Origin: an uncultured Acetobacteraceae bacterium
GTDB taxonomy: Bacteria; Pseudomonadota; Alphaproteobacteria; Acetobacterales; Acetobacteraceae
DNA: 64,000 bases
Assembly (NCBI GenBank): GCA_903924985.1
Contig: CAIYDT010000089.1
Location: 1 to 64,000, forward strand
Direction of reading: 5' to 3'
The notes beneath the pieces are model-generated. The model worked only from the letters and a program-made list of their open reading frames with translations, did no database searches and was not told the DNA's origin. Shown piece after piece: positions 8,261-17,142 of the stretch. Each line of letters opens with the position of its first letter. Within the stretch, counting starts at the first letter, position 1. Made by a program: the position numbers and the translations under genes.

Positions 8261-8688
8261 GCATTCGACCGGTCACCGCCGCGCACGCCGAGGCCCTCGC
8301 CGCGATCCACCAAGCTGCCTTCCCACCGGACGAGGTCTGGTCCGCCACCGTCATTTCCCTCCATGTCGGCCTGCCCGGCGGCTTCGGCTTTATTGACCCG
8401 CGCGGCGGCATGGTTCTCGCCCGCACTGTCATGGACGAAGCCGAAATCCTGACCCTGGCCGTCCTGCCGGAGGCGCGGCGGCAAGGCCTGGGCCGCGATC
8501 TCCTGCAAGCCGCCATGCGCGGGGCCGCCGAGACCGATGCGCGTACCATGTTCCTGGAGGTGGCAGAGGAAAACACCGCCGCCCGCGCGCTTTACGCGCG
8601 TTGCGGCTTCACCGAGATCGGCCGGCGGAAGCGGTATTATGCCAACGGGGACGATGCCTTGGTCATGCGGGTGGCGCTCGGGACGTGA
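8257..8688 (+). CDS. rimI: Ribosomal-protein-alanine N-acetyltransferase RimI
   Basis: 143 residues with the GNAT fold; the acetyl-CoA binding motif is LPEARRQGLGRDLL. The EVAEENTAARALYARCGF block is typical of RimI, which acetylates the N-terminus of ribosomal protein S18. The start overlaps the tsaB stop (ATGA), so they form one unit; this tsaB-rimI pairing is a well-known context that strengthens the RimI call over a generic GNAT. Confidence 0.88.
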   Translation: MSIRPVTAAHAEALAAIHQAAFPPDEVWSATVISLHVGLPGGFGFIDPRGGMVLARTVMDEAEILTLAVLPEARRQGLGRDLLQAAMRGAAETDARTMFLEVAEENTAARALYARCGFTEIGRRKRYYANGDDALVMRVALGT

Positions 8689-8721
8689 CGGCGGATAAGC
8701 GAAGCGCCATCCGCCGTCACC

Positions 8722-8982
8722 TCACGCCCCGCGGCGGAGCACCAAAACGCTGACGCCGTCGGCACCCGTCTCCAGCGACAGCACCTGATGCCCCTGCTCC
8801 GTCGCGGTGCGAGGCACGTTGCGCAGCGGTTCCTCGCCACGCAGGCGCACCAAAAGGATCTGGCCCGGCGTCATTCGATCCAGCGCCAGCCGGGTTCGCA
8901 CGAACGTCATCGGGCAGAGGTCGCCGGTGATGTCGATCTCCCGGTCCGCCGCAAAGGTGTCGTTGCTTTGCGTTTCAGTCAT
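8722..8982 (-). CDS. TusA-family sulfurtransferase
   Basis: 86 residues. The family signature CPM (in GDLCPMTFVRTRLALD) with the persulfide-carrying Cys at about residue 23 is intact, followed by the basic and Gly-rich second half. TusA-like proteins carry sulfane sulfur to tRNA thiolation, molybdenum cofactor or sulfur oxidation systems. It is convergent with rimI and divergent from mucR; no sulfur-metabolism genes are adjacent, so the pathway is not defined here. Confidence 0.85.
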   Translation of the reverse strand: MTETQSNDTFAADREIDITGDLCPMTFVRTRLALDRMTPGQILLVRLRGEEPLRNVPRTATEQGHQVLSLETGADGVSVLVLRRGA

Positions 8983-9077
8983 AAGTGGCCCTCGCGAATA
9001 CAGTGACCCGCCCGCTATTGCCGGTGCCGGTTCGTGATCTTATATGGGCTAAGTCCTACTTGCCGAAAGGGCGGGAG

Positions 9078-9518
9078 ATGTCTGACTTGTACAGCGACAC
9101 GACTGTTCTCGCACTGACCGCCCGCGTCGTCGCCGCGCATGTGGGTCATAACGAAGTCAGTGCCGACGCTTTGCCGGATTTGATTCGGGCTGTTTACAAC
9201 GCTCTGACGGAGATTGGCTCCGCCGCGCCGCCTCATCCGGCGCCGGAACCGGACGCGCCGGAGCCGGACGCACGGGTGCCGGTCGTTTCGCCCGAGGCAT
9301 CCGTCTTCAACGACTACATTATCTGCCTTGAAGACGGCAAGAAGCAAAAGACCCTCAAACGCCACCTGCAAAGCGCCCACGGCCTGACACCCGAGGCCTA
9401 TCGTGCGCGCTGGGGCCTTCCCGCCAGCTACCCCATGGTGGCACCAGCCTATGCCGAACGCCGGTCCAACCTGGCCAAAAGCATCGGGCTGGGGACGAAG
9501 CGCATTCCCACCTCCTGA
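9078..9518 (+). CDS. MucR/Ros family transcriptional regulator
   Basis: 146 residues. An N-terminal helical oligomerisation part is followed by a Pro/Ala/Glu-rich linker and the C-terminal Ros/MucR zinc finger: CLEDGKKQKTLKRHLQSAH, where Cys, Asp and two His can bind zinc. The continuation (LTPEAYRARWGLPASYPMVAP) is the highly conserved MucR end. These proteins bind AT-rich DNA and silence or tune many genes, including motility and surface polysaccharide genes. ATG at 9078 has a GGGAG site just upstream and fits the family length. Confidence 0.93.
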   Translation: MSDLYSDTTVLALTARVVAAHVGHNEVSADALPDLIRAVYNALTEIGSAAPPHPAPEPDAPEPDARVPVVSPEASVFNDYIICLEDGKKQKTLKRHLQSAHGLTPEAYRARWGLPASYPMVAPAYAERRSNLAKSIGLGTKRIPTS

Positions 9519-9561
9519 CGGATTGGTTCCTTCACCGCCCGCTTTCGGGCTAAAAGACAAC

Positions 9562-11415
9562 ATGCGCTGCGTCCTCCGTTCGATTCTCGCGTGTCTCGCG
9601 CTGGTGTTTGCCGGCGACGCGGCGCGTGCGCAGGCACCCAACCCCATCCCCGCCATCCGTGGCGACCGCTGGGCGGAGGCCGAAGCAGCGGTTTCCGGCC
9701 TCGCCGACCCCGTCGCTGCCAAGCTGGTGCGCTACTACCGGCTGATCGCGCCCAATGCGGCCTCCACGGCGGAAATCGCCGATTTCATCAAAGCGAACCC
9801 CGACTGGCCTGCCCAGGCCCTGCTGGAGCGCCGCCGGCAGGAGGCTTTGGCCACCGAACCCGACCCCACCGTCATCGCCGCGCAATGCGCCGTGCCCCGC
9901 CCGACCCTCGCTCCTGCTTTGCTGCGGTGCGCCGACGCACTGCCGGCGGGTGACGGGGCGGCCTATGCGCGCGATGCGTGGATATCGGGGATCGCCAATC
10001 CGACGGCGGAAACCGCGTTCCTGCAGCGCTGGGGGAGCGTGCCCTCGCAAGACGACGAATGGGCGCGGTACCTGCGGCTGACCTGGTCCTCCCTCCAGGC
10101 CGCCGACCGGCAGGCCGCGCGCCTCGACACCAAACATCGCGCGATGGTCGAGTCCGCCCCCGCCCGGGTGTTGGCCCGAGCGAAGGCTCTGCGCGTGGCC
10201 GAGGATTATGCCGGGGCCGCGATGCTGTGGAAAAAGGAAGCCCCCGCCGCCCAGCAAGCCGCGCCCGACCACCTGCCTGCTTTCTGGACGGAACGGTCGG
10301 CGCTGATCCGTGCGTTGTTGAAGCAGGGCCAGGACCAGGATGCCTATGACCTGGCCAAGGCGCATGGCCAAACCGCGGGGGAGCAGGTCTCCGATGCCGA
10401 GTTCCTCGCCGGATTCATCGCCCTGCGCCGGTTGAAGCAGCCGTCCCTCGCGCTGGGGCATTTCAAGGCCCTGGCCGGGACCTCCCCCGCCGCGATCACC
10501 CAGGGGCGGGCCCATTACTGGCTGGGCCGGACGCTCGCCGCGCTGGGGCAGGAGCCCAAGGCGGAGTACCAGCAGGCCGCCGTCTGGGCCACGACTTTCT
10601 ACGGCCAGCTCGCCGCCGTAGCGCTGGGGGACGATGCGGTGGCGCTGAACGCCCGTATCGGCGCGCTGCAAGACCCCACCTGGACGCACGACACGGTGCT
10701 GGCCTTTACGGGGCACGAGGTCGTGCGCGCCGCGTCCTGGCTGGTGGCCTGGGGCGACCCCGCCCGCGCCCGCATCTTCCTGCTGCGGATGGACGAACTC
10801 GCGCCCAACCCCGCCGAACGCACCCTGACCGCCGAGCTGGCGCTGAAATTGGGTGTCCCCGATACCGCCGTGTTCGTCGCCCGCCGCATGGGCCGGGACG
10901 GCATCGCGCTGCCCCGTGCCGGCTGGCCGATGCCGTTCGACCCGCCGCCCGCGCCGGACCAGGCCGCCGCGCTCGGTATTATGCGGCAGGAGAGCAGTTT
11001 CGACGTCGGCGCCGTCAGCCCCTCAGGCGCGCGCGGGCTCATGCAGCTCATGCCCTTCACCGCCAAGGCGGTGGCCAAGAAGCTGGGCGTCCCCATGTCG
11101 CTGCCCGCCCTGACCGTCGATGCCCAGCAAAACATGCTGCTCGGGACGTCCTATCTGCGGGAGGTTTTGGACAAATTCGACGGCGCCCTGCCCCTGGCCG
11201 CCGCCGCCTATAACGCCGGCCCGCACCGGGTTGACCAATGGCTGGCGGACAACGGCGACCCTCGCACTGGCGCCGTCGCCATGACCGACTGGCTGGAGCT
11301 GATACCCTTCGCCGAAACCCGCAACTACGTGCAGCGGGTGATGGAGAACGTCGCGATCTACCGGGCTCGGGCCGGCTCCGCGGCATCGGCGCCGCTGACG
11401 CAATGGGCGCGCTGA
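9562..11415 (+). CDS. Soluble lytic murein transglycosylase
   Basis: 617 residues. Signal peptide at 1-23 (ILACLALVFAGDAARAQ), a long alpha-helical superhelix region (about 30-450), and a C-terminal goose-lysozyme-like SLT domain. The catalytic Glu is in GIMRQESSFD, followed by GARGLMQLMP and AAYNAGPHRV. It cleaves the MurNAc-GlcNAc bond in periplasmic peptidoglycan with 1,6-anhydro product formation. The start was chosen for the signal peptide; the longer frame upstream overlaps mucR. It overlaps the next hydrolase gene by 13 bases. Confidence 0.92.
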   Translation: MRCVLRSILACLALVFAGDAARAQAPNPIPAIRGDRWAEAEAAVSGLADPVAAKLVRYYRLIAPNAASTAEIADFIKANPDWPAQALLERRRQEALATEPDPTVIAAQCAVPRPTLAPALLRCADALPAGDGAAYARDAWISGIANPTAETAFLQRWGSVPSQDDEWARYLRLTWSSLQAADRQAARLDTKHRAMVESAPARVLARAKALRVAEDYAGAAMLWKKEAPAAQQAAPDHLPAFWTERSALIRALLKQGQDQDAYDLAKAHGQTAGEQVSDAEFLAGFIALRRLKQPSLALGHFKALAGTSPAAITQGRAHYWLGRTLAALGQEPKAEYQQAAVWATTFYGQLAAVALGDDAVALNARIGALQDPTWTHDTVLAFTGHEVVRAASWLVAWGDPARARIFLLRMDELAPNPAERTLTAELALKLGVPDTAVFVARRMGRDGIALPRAGWPMPFDPPPAPDQAAALGIMRQESSFDVGAVSPSGARGLMQLMPFTAKAVAKKLGVPMSLPALTVDAQQNMLLGTSYLREVLDKFDGALPLAAAAYNAGPHRVDQWLADNGDPRTGAVAMTDWLELIPFAETRNYVQRVMENVAIYRARAGSAASAPLTQWAR

Positions 11416-12242
11416 CCCACCGCGTTTCCGCGACCGACGGCCTTTCGCTGATGGTGCGGGAGTGGGCGGGCGGGGATTCCCGAATGCCCCTGCTGTGCCT
11501 GCCCGGCTTGGTGCGGACGTCCGGCGATTTCGCAGCCTTCGCCGCCCGCCACGGATCGAAAAGACGCGTCATTTCATTGGATTACGCCGGCCGAGGCGGC
11601 TCCACCCGCGTTCGGGACATCACCCGCTACGGGCCGGAGGCCTGCCTGCGGGATGTGCTGGACGTCTGCGCCGCGCTGCATATCCCGCATGCCATCGCCA
11701 TCGGCACCAGCTTCGGGGGGCTGCTGTCCATGGGCCTCGCCGCCGCGCGCCCCGGCCTGATCCGCGGCGTGGTGCTGAATGACATCGGGCCGGAGGTTGC
11801 ACCCACCGGGGCCGCCATCATCCGCGATTTCGTGGCCACCGACCCCGCTCTGGCCAACGAGCAGGACTGCGTCGACTGGCTGCGCGCCCGCCTACCGCCC
11901 TTGTCGCTGGCGACCGACGAAGACTGGTTCGGGATGGCGGCGCTGACCTACACGAAGGGGGACGACGGGCGCTTTCACCCGCTCTGGGACACGCGGATCG
12001 CCAAGCTGCTGGATGCGCCCACCCCCGACCTCTGGCCGCTGTTCGGCGCGATGGCGGCGGTGCCCGTACTGCTGGCCTGGGGCGAGGTCAGCACCGTACT
12101 GCGGCCCGAAACGGTCGCGCGCATGCGAGCGGCCCGCCCCGACATGACAGTCGTGCCAGTGCCCGGCATCGGCCATGCGCCCACACTGGCAGAGCCCGAA
12201 GTCGCCGCCGCGCTCGACCGGTTCCTGGCGGAATTTCCGTGA
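11403..12242 (+). CDS. Alpha/beta-fold hydrolase
   Basis: 279 residues. Core features of the alpha/beta hydrolase fold: oxyanion strand LLCLPGLVRTSGDF, nucleophile elbow GTSFGG with the catalytic Ser, a late LAWGEVS strand, and the catalytic His in GIGHAPTLAEP. Substrate not predictable. It begins within the last codons of the transglycosylase gene and its TGA overlaps the GTG start of pgpA, so the three genes form a translationally coupled operon. Confidence 0.85.
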   Translation: MGALTHRVSATDGLSLMVREWAGGDSRMPLLCLPGLVRTSGDFAAFAARHGSKRRVISLDYAGRGGSTRVRDITRYGPEACLRDVLDVCAALHIPHAIAIGTSFGGLLSMGLAAARPGLIRGVVLNDIGPEVAPTGAAIIRDFVATDPALANEQDCVDWLRARLPPLSLATDEDWFGMAALTYTKGDDGRFHPLWDTRIAKLLDAPTPDLWPLFGAMAAVPVLLAWGEVSTVLRPETVARMRAARPDMTVVPVPGIGHAPTLAEPEVAAALDRFLAEFP

Positions 12243-12682
12243 ATTTTCCCAGGCTTATCGCCAGTGGATTCGGCAGCGGCTTCTTTCCCGTCGCCCCGGG
12301 AACGGCGGGATCGCTGGTCGCTTTGGCCGTCGGAACGCCGCTGCTCTTGGTGTCCCCCTGGCTGCTGGCGGCGGCGGCGCTGGCGGCTTCGGCCGGCGGG
12401 GTCTGGGCCGTCCGGGCGTCCAACGCCCACGGCGACCCCGGCTGGATCGTGATCGATGAGTTCGCGGGCCAATGGATCGCCATGCTCGGCCTTGGCACCG
12501 TCACGCCGCTCGGTTTGCTGGCCGCTTTCACCCTGTTCCGCCTGTTCGACATCTGGAAACCCGGCCCGGTGGGCTGGGCCGACCGCTGGCACACGCCGGC
12601 CGGGGTGATGGCCGACGACGTCATCGCGGGGGCGATGGCGGCGGGGATTCTGGTGGCGGCGCGGGCTATATGGGCAGCATAA
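12239..12682 (+). CDS. pgpA: Phosphatidylglycerophosphatase A
   Basis: 147 residues, the usual PgpA size, with membrane segments. It dephosphorylates phosphatidylglycerol phosphate to phosphatidylglycerol. Seen: GFGSGFFPVAPGTAGSL at the N-terminus, the metal-binding VIDEFAGQWIA block, and the FRLFDIWKPGPVGWAD and GVMADDVIAG blocks. The start is GTG at 12239, overlapping the previous stop as GTGA. A long inverted repeat begins 16 bases after the stop. Confidence 0.93.
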   Translation: MNFPRLIASGFGSGFFPVAPGTAGSLVALAVGTPLLLVSPWLLAAAALAASAGGVWAVRASNAHGDPGWIVIDEFAGQWIAMLGLGTVTPLGLLAAFTLFRLFDIWKPGPVGWADRWHTPAGVMADDVIAGAMAAGILVAARAIWAA

Positions 12683-12698
12683 AATTTCTGGAACCACA

Positions 12699-12774
12699 GA
12701 TGAACACAGATAAACACCGATGGTTTGGGAAAATGGCACCGCATTTTTTCGATCTGTGTTCATCTGTGTTCATC
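12699..12774. repeat. Inverted repeat of the MNTDxHR-type genomic repeat
   Basis: The 23-base arms at 12699-12721 and 12752-12774 are inverted copies with two mismatches; the core is GATGAACACAGAT. Translated one way the arm gives NTDKHR, the other way LCSSVFI. Repeats of this wording are common in genomes carrying GxxExxY genes, and two GxxExxY remnants lie at 36 and 38 kb in this window. Here the element spans the end of the pgpA-ggt gap and the start of the gamma-glutamyltransferase frame. Confidence 0.8.
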
Positions 12775-14496
12775 GGCAGTACCACTCTTTTCGCTTTGAC
12801 CGCCCCCGTCCAGGCGGCCTCCCCCCCAGCCGCGGAAGCCTCCCACGGCATGGTGGTGTCCGCCCAGCGCCTCGCGGCCGAGGCCGGCGTTGCTATCCTG
12901 AAGCAAGGCGGCAACGCGATCGACGCGGCGGTGGCGGTGGGATACGCCGAAGCCGTGACCAACCCCTGCTGCGGCAATATCGGTGGCGGCGGGTTCATGG
13001 TCGCGCGGCTGGCGGATGGGCGAAACGTCTTCCTCAATTTCCGCGAAACCGCGCCGGCCGCCGCCAGCGCCGACATGTATCTGGACGCCGATGGGAAGCC
13101 GATCCGCGACGCCAGCCTGCACGGCTGGAAGGCCGTCGCGGTACCCGGCACGGTCGCCGGCCTCGACGCCGCGTTGGCACGTTACGGCAGCCTCCCCCGA
13201 GCAACCGTGATGGCCCCGGCCATCGCGCTGGCTCGGGATGGGTTCGTGCTGACGCGCGGGGACACCGATATTATCGCCAGGGGCGCCGGCAAGCTGCGGC
13301 AAGACCCGTCGGCGGCCCGCATCTTTCTGCACCCGGACGGATCGCCGCCCGAACCGGGGGAACGTCTGAAACAACCCGAACTGGCCGCTACGCTGGCCGC
13401 GATCGCTGAACACGGACAAGCGGCATTCTACCAAGGCGCCATTCCAACTGGGATCGCCGCGGAATCGAACGGTGCGATCACGGCGGCAGACTTCGCGGCC
13501 TACACGATCACGGAATCAGAACCGTTATCCTGTGCGTATCGCGGCTACACGTTCCTGTCGTCGCCGCCCCCATCCTCCGGCGGCACGGCCTTGTGCGAAA
13601 TCCTGCAAGTCCTGGAGGGTTACGATCTCCACGAGTCCGGCTTCAATTCTGCCCGCACCGTGCATCTGATGACCGAGGCGATGCGGCATGCGTTCCTGGA
13701 CCGCAACACGTTCCTCGGCGATCCCGCTTTCGTTTCCAATCCGCTGGATTGGCTGCTCTCCCCGGGGCATGCCGCCGCTATTCGGTCCGCGATCGGCGAC
13801 AAAGCCACGCCATCGGCCGATCTGCGTCCCGGCACCGCACCGCACGAGAAGCCGGAAACCACGCATTATTCCGTCATCGACAATAAAGGCAACGCCGTCG
13901 CCGTTACCTACACCGTGAACGGATTGTTCGGCGCCGGCGTCATGGCGCCCGGCACCGGCTTCCTGCTGAACGACGAGATGGACGATTTCTCCATCAAGCC
14001 CGGCAGTGCTAATTTCTTCGGTCTGGTGCAGGGCAGCGCCAACGCCATAGCGCCCGGCAAGCGACCGTTGTCGTCGATGGCCCCCACCATCGTCCTGCGC
14101 GACGGCCGCATCGCCATGGTGCTCGGCTCCCCCGGCGGCTCCCGCATCATCACCATCGTTCTGCAAGTGGCACTGAACACGATCGACCACGGCATGGCCC
14201 CGCAAGCAGCGGTGAACGCGCCGAGGATCCATCACCAATGGCTCCCGGATGCCATCGCCGCCGAACCCTTCGCCCTGTCCGCCGATACGAAAGCGGCACT
14301 AACGGCGATGGGTTACAAGATCGTGGAGCAAACCCCATGGGGTGCCGCGGCGTTGATCGCCGTCGGGCAATCAACGAAGGAACCCACAACCGCCGCATCC
14401 GGAAACGACGCCACCGCGACCACCGGCTCACGCCAGGGCTTGTTCTACGGTGCCAATGACCCGAGGCGTCCCGCGGGGGCGGCGGTGGGGTATTAA
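12733..14496 (+). CDS. ggt: Gamma-glutamyltransferase
   Basis: 587 residues with start at 12733. The enzyme is a periplasmic Ntn-hydrolase that transfers or hydrolyses gamma-glutamyl groups of glutathione; it self-cleaves before a catalytic Thr, seen in PETTHYSVID. GGNAIDAAVAVGYAEAV, GNIGGGGFMV, SSMAPTIVL and GSPGGSRIITIV are family blocks. The signal peptide (about residues 12-28, ending PVQAA) is encoded largely by the right arm of an inverted repeat. Alternative starts at 12670 and 12700 are in frame but would put charged residues before the signal. The ATG choice is moderately sure. Confidence 0.9.
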   Translation: MAPHFFDLCSSVFIGSTTLFALTAPVQAASPPAAEASHGMVVSAQRLAAEAGVAILKQGGNAIDAAVAVGYAEAVTNPCCGNIGGGGFMVARLADGRNVFLNFRETAPAAASADMYLDADGKPIRDASLHGWKAVAVPGTVAGLDAALARYGSLPRATVMAPAIALARDGFVLTRGDTDIIARGAGKLRQDPSAARIFLHPDGSPPEPGERLKQPELAATLAAIAEHGQAAFYQGAIPTGIAAESNGAITAADFAAYTITESEPLSCAYRGYTFLSSPPPSSGGTALCEILQVLEGYDLHESGFNSARTVHLMTEAMRHAFLDRNTFLGDPAFVSNPLDWLLSPGHAAAIRSAIGDKATPSADLRPGTAPHEKPETTHYSVIDNKGNAVAVTYTVNGLFGAGVMAPGTGFLLNDEMDDFSIKPGSANFFGLVQGSANAIAPGKRPLSSMAPTIVLRDGRIAMVLGSPGGSRIITIVLQVALNTIDHGMAPQAAVNAPRIHHQWLPDAIAAEPFALSADTKAALTAMGYKIVEQTPWGAAALIAVGQSTKEPTTAASGNDATATTGSRQGLFYGANDPRRPAGAAVGY

Positions 14497-14507
14497 GATA
14501 GGTTTCC

Positions 14508-15332
14508 TTAGGATCCCAACCTCCCGAAAAACCGCAACAAAACCGCGTTGAACAAATCCGGCCGCTCCCAATAAGGCGAGTGCCCCGCCTCCGGGATGAC
14601 ATGCACCTCGGCCCCCGGCATATGCGACGCCTGCATGCGCAACAAAGACGGCGGCACATACAAATCCGAATCCCCCGTCGCCAGCAATACCGGATGACGG
14701 ATGCTTTCCAACAACGCCCACGCCGGCGTCGTCCGCAGTACCGGCGCGATCCGCTTACCGGTCACCGCCCGCGCCTCCTCGGCATGCCAATCGGCAACCC
14801 CTTGCGGGTTTCCCGCCCGATAGGACGGCGACAGTTCCTGAAAATCGTGCGGCAGCGTGGCGAAAAACGGGGGGCGCAGGCGGGCGTTTACCGCAGCGTA
14901 GTCCGGCTCCTGAATTCCCATGTAGGACGAAACGATCGCCAGGCTCCGCACGCGCTCGGGGTGCGCGAACACGTAATCCAGTACGACGAACCCACCCTGC
15001 GCGGCGCCGACCAGATCGACGGTGGCGAGACCCAGGTGCTCCACCAGTTGGTGCAGATCGTCGGCCACCGTCCAAACCTCATCGGTCCCGGAGTCCGACC
15101 GGTAATACCCCCGCCGTGAGTACCCGATGGCGCGGTACCCCGCTTGCGCCAGCGCCGGCTGCTGGTAAACCCAGCCCGCCGCGCTCTGGGTCCCCGCGTG
15201 CAGCAGGATCACCGGATGCCCCGGCCCGCCGGTATCCCAGTACCACAGCTTGGTGCCGCGCACATCGACATACCCCTCGGTCACCGGCGCCTGAGCCGGG
15301 ATCGGCATCGGCACCCACATCTCGTTCGCCAT
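14508..15332 (-). CDS. Alpha/beta-hydrolase-fold protein without nucleophile Ser
   Basis: 274 residues of clear alpha/beta hydrolase sequence: VILLHAGTQS oxyanion region, Asp in GDSDLYVPP and His in EAGHSPYWERP. At the nucleophile elbow the sequence is GAAQGG (109-114), so the expected Ser is Ala111. It may be non-hydrolytic or use another residue, as in some cofactor-free lyases or dioxygenases of this fold. ATG at 15332 has a strong AGGAGG site. It is divergent from the CinA-like gene and convergent with ggt. Confidence 0.8.
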   Translation of the reverse strand: MANEMWVPMPIPAQAPVTEGYVDVRGTKLWYWDTGGPGHPVILLHAGTQSAAGWVYQQPALAQAGYRAIGYSRRGYYRSDSGTDEVWTVADDLHQLVEHLGLATVDLVGAAQGGFVVLDYVFAHPERVRSLAIVSSYMGIQEPDYAAVNARLRPPFFATLPHDFQELSPSYRAGNPQGVADWHAEEARAVTGKRIAPVLRTTPAWALLESIRHPVLLATGDSDLYVPPSLLRMQASHMPGAEVHVIPEAGHSPYWERPDLFNAVLLRFFGRLGS

Positions 15333-15426
15333 ATTGGGATCCTCCTGCCGCCATGAAGCCCGCCCGGCGCTGGATTGCGCAACCCCCACCCAGGTGAAAT
15401 CCTGCCGCCGACAACGGAGACCGACC

Positions 15427-15915
15427 ATGCTGCCCGAACAAACGCTGCGAGACGCCGAAACCTTGCTGGCCGCCTGCCGGGCGAACAACATCAAGCTGGC
15501 GACGGCGGAAAGCTGCACAGGTGGGCTGATCGCGGCGGCGCTGACCGCGATCGCCGGTTCGTCCGATGTGGTGGACCGCGGCTTCGTTACCTACTCCAAT
15601 GAGGCGAAGAACCAGATGATCGGCGTGCCGATGCCCCTCATCGAACAGCACGGCGCGACCAGCGAACAGGTCGCGCAGGCCATGGCATCCGGCGCGCTGG
15701 AACGCTCGCGCGCCGGGATCGCGGTATCGGTGACGGGCGTGGCCGGGCCGGGCGGCGGAACGGCGGAAAAGCCGGTGGGCCTGGTCTGCTTCGGTCTGGC
15801 GCAACGCGGGCAGCCGACCGTCAGCGAGAAACATGTGTTCCCGGGTGACCGGGCAGCGATCCGCGCCGCGACGGTTGCTCACGCTTTCGCGATGATTCGC
15901 GCGCGTGTTTCGTAA
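15427..15915 (+). CDS. pncC: CinA-family nicotinamide-nucleotide amidohydrolase
   Basis: 162 residues, equal to the stand-alone C-terminal CinA domain (PncC), which deamidates NMN to nicotinic acid mononucleotide in pyridine nucleotide recycling. Seen: LATAESCTGGLIAAALT with the catalytic Ser/Cys-Thr region, and SVTGVAGPGGGTAEKPVGLVC. A CGGAGA site precedes the ATG at 15427. It lacks the N-terminal molybdopterin-binding-like CinA domain. Confidence 0.9.
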   Translation: MLPEQTLRDAETLLAACRANNIKLATAESCTGGLIAAALTAIAGSSDVVDRGFVTYSNEAKNQMIGVPMPLIEQHGATSEQVAQAMASGALERSRAGIAVSVTGVAGPGGGTAEKPVGLVCFGLAQRGQPTVSEKHVFPGDRAAIRAATVAHAFAMIRARVS

Positions 15916-16015
15916 ATCGGGAAATAACCCCAACGTGATTTGCATCCCAAGACGCGTTCGGTAATCTCACGCTCGCGCAGGTCGAGCGAAATGCCTCCGG
16001 TGAAAAGGAAACGCC

Positions 16016-16657
16016 ATGCCCGATGTGATCGTTGGTTTTTCCACGGGGCCAAAAAAAATCGCGCTGGTGGTCCGCGGCAAGCAAGGGCCCGACCACCATC
16101 CGGGCAAGCTCGAACAACACGCCGACTGCATCCAGCAAAACGGCGCCCCCATCGGATTTTTCGGACAAGGAAATGACAGCACCCTGAATTCAGCTGGGCT
16201 GAGCATGAACGGCATCGTCTACGACTACCCGTTGTTCCAGCGCCACCGTCCGCAATATGTCGATCTCAACATGGCCGTCGCACGGCGCGTGGTGTCCACG
16301 GCCCTGCTGGTCGAAGTGGACCAGACCACGGCCAACAAATTCAACGAAGCCTGGTGGCGCATGCGCACCAACCCCGGCACCTTCGACATCGTGGGCAATA
16401 ATTGCGCCACCCACGCTTCGGCGGCGTTCATCTACGCCGGCGTGCTCGGCTCGACCATTCCCTGGATGGACACCCCGGATAACCTTTACGACCAGCTGGT
16501 CGATACTATCCCCGCCGGGCGGCGCACGAGCTACACCGGCTTCATGGGATTTACCCCGGTCAGCACCGGCTTCACGCTGCAAAGTCGGCCCTATGTGCCC
16601 TCCCCCACCGTCAACAGCCCCAATCAAGGAAGTTGGGGCGGTTCGTCCGGCGCATGA
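16016..16657 (+). CDS. Unknown protein with possible permuted papain-like fold
   Basis: 213 residues, not recognised with certainty. No signal peptide. The middle contains the block DIVGNNCATHASAAFIYAG, whose Asn-Asn-Cys followed by a helix resembles the catalytic Cys region of NlpC/P60- or LRAT-like thiol enzymes; His residues at about 26-36 (DHHPGKLEQHADC) could be the partner in a permuted arrangement. The C-terminal 50 residues are Ser/Pro/Gly-rich and low complexity. The stop overlaps the next gene (ATGA), whose product is secreted. An enzyme role is inference only. Confidence 0.6.
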   Translation: MPDVIVGFSTGPKKIALVVRGKQGPDHHPGKLEQHADCIQQNGAPIGFFGQGNDSTLNSAGLSMNGIVYDYPLFQRHRPQYVDLNMAVARRVVSTALLVEVDQTTANKFNEAWWRMRTNPGTFDIVGNNCATHASAAFIYAGVLGSTIPWMDTPDNLYDQLVDTIPAGRRTSYTGFMGFTPVSTGFTLQSRPYVPSPTVNSPNQGSWGGSSGA

Positions 16658-17142
16658 TCCGACACCCAAAAAGGCACGGTTGTCTGGGGCGATTGGCATG
16701 CGCCATGGTTGCAGCGCTGTGCTATACTGTTTTTTGTCTCAGCCCCGTGGAGGCCGATATGGCCCAAACGCATCCCGACCTCTCGCTTAAGTGGGAATAC
16801 CCGGCCGGACGCACGCCGGAGCGGTTTCTGACGATCCAACTCGACAAAGTTGAGAAGGAAGGCCGCGGGTTCCTGGGCATCCGCCGCTCCCCGTCGATGG
16901 CAGACGCGATGGACGATGCTCGGCTTTGGACAGGTACCGTCGCCGATGGCGATCTGGGCGGGTCCAAGGTGCACATCCGCGTACCCGGGGAGGATGTACC
17001 CGAGGCCGCCAAGGGCGATCGTGTCGCGCTGGGGCTCGTCGAAGGCACCATCTGCATCTGCGTACGCAAACCGCCGCCGAACCTCGATACAGCGCAAACG
17101 CGAAGCTGGCTGGCCAGTCAGAGCTGCGACCAGAAGCCCTGA
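16654..17142 (+). CDS. Hypothetical secreted protein
   Basis: 162 residues. N-terminal basic stretch then hydrophobic segment (LACAMVAALCYTVFCLSP) ending near VEA, suggesting Sec export. The mature part is soluble; it contains two Cys in TICICVRK and one near the C-terminus. No domain recognised. The ATG at 16654 overlaps the upstream stop, so it is likely co-expressed with the papain-like unknown, perhaps as a partner or immunity-type protein, though this is speculation. The end of the gene runs into a 20-base tandem repeat. Confidence 0.6.
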   Translation: MIRHPKRHGCLGRLACAMVAALCYTVFCLSPVEADMAQTHPDLSLKWEYPAGRTPERFLTIQLDKVEKEGRGFLGIRRSPSMADAMDDARLWTGTVADGDLGGSKVHIRVPGEDVPEAAKGDRVALGLVEGTICICVRKPPPNLDTAQTRSWLASQSCDQKP

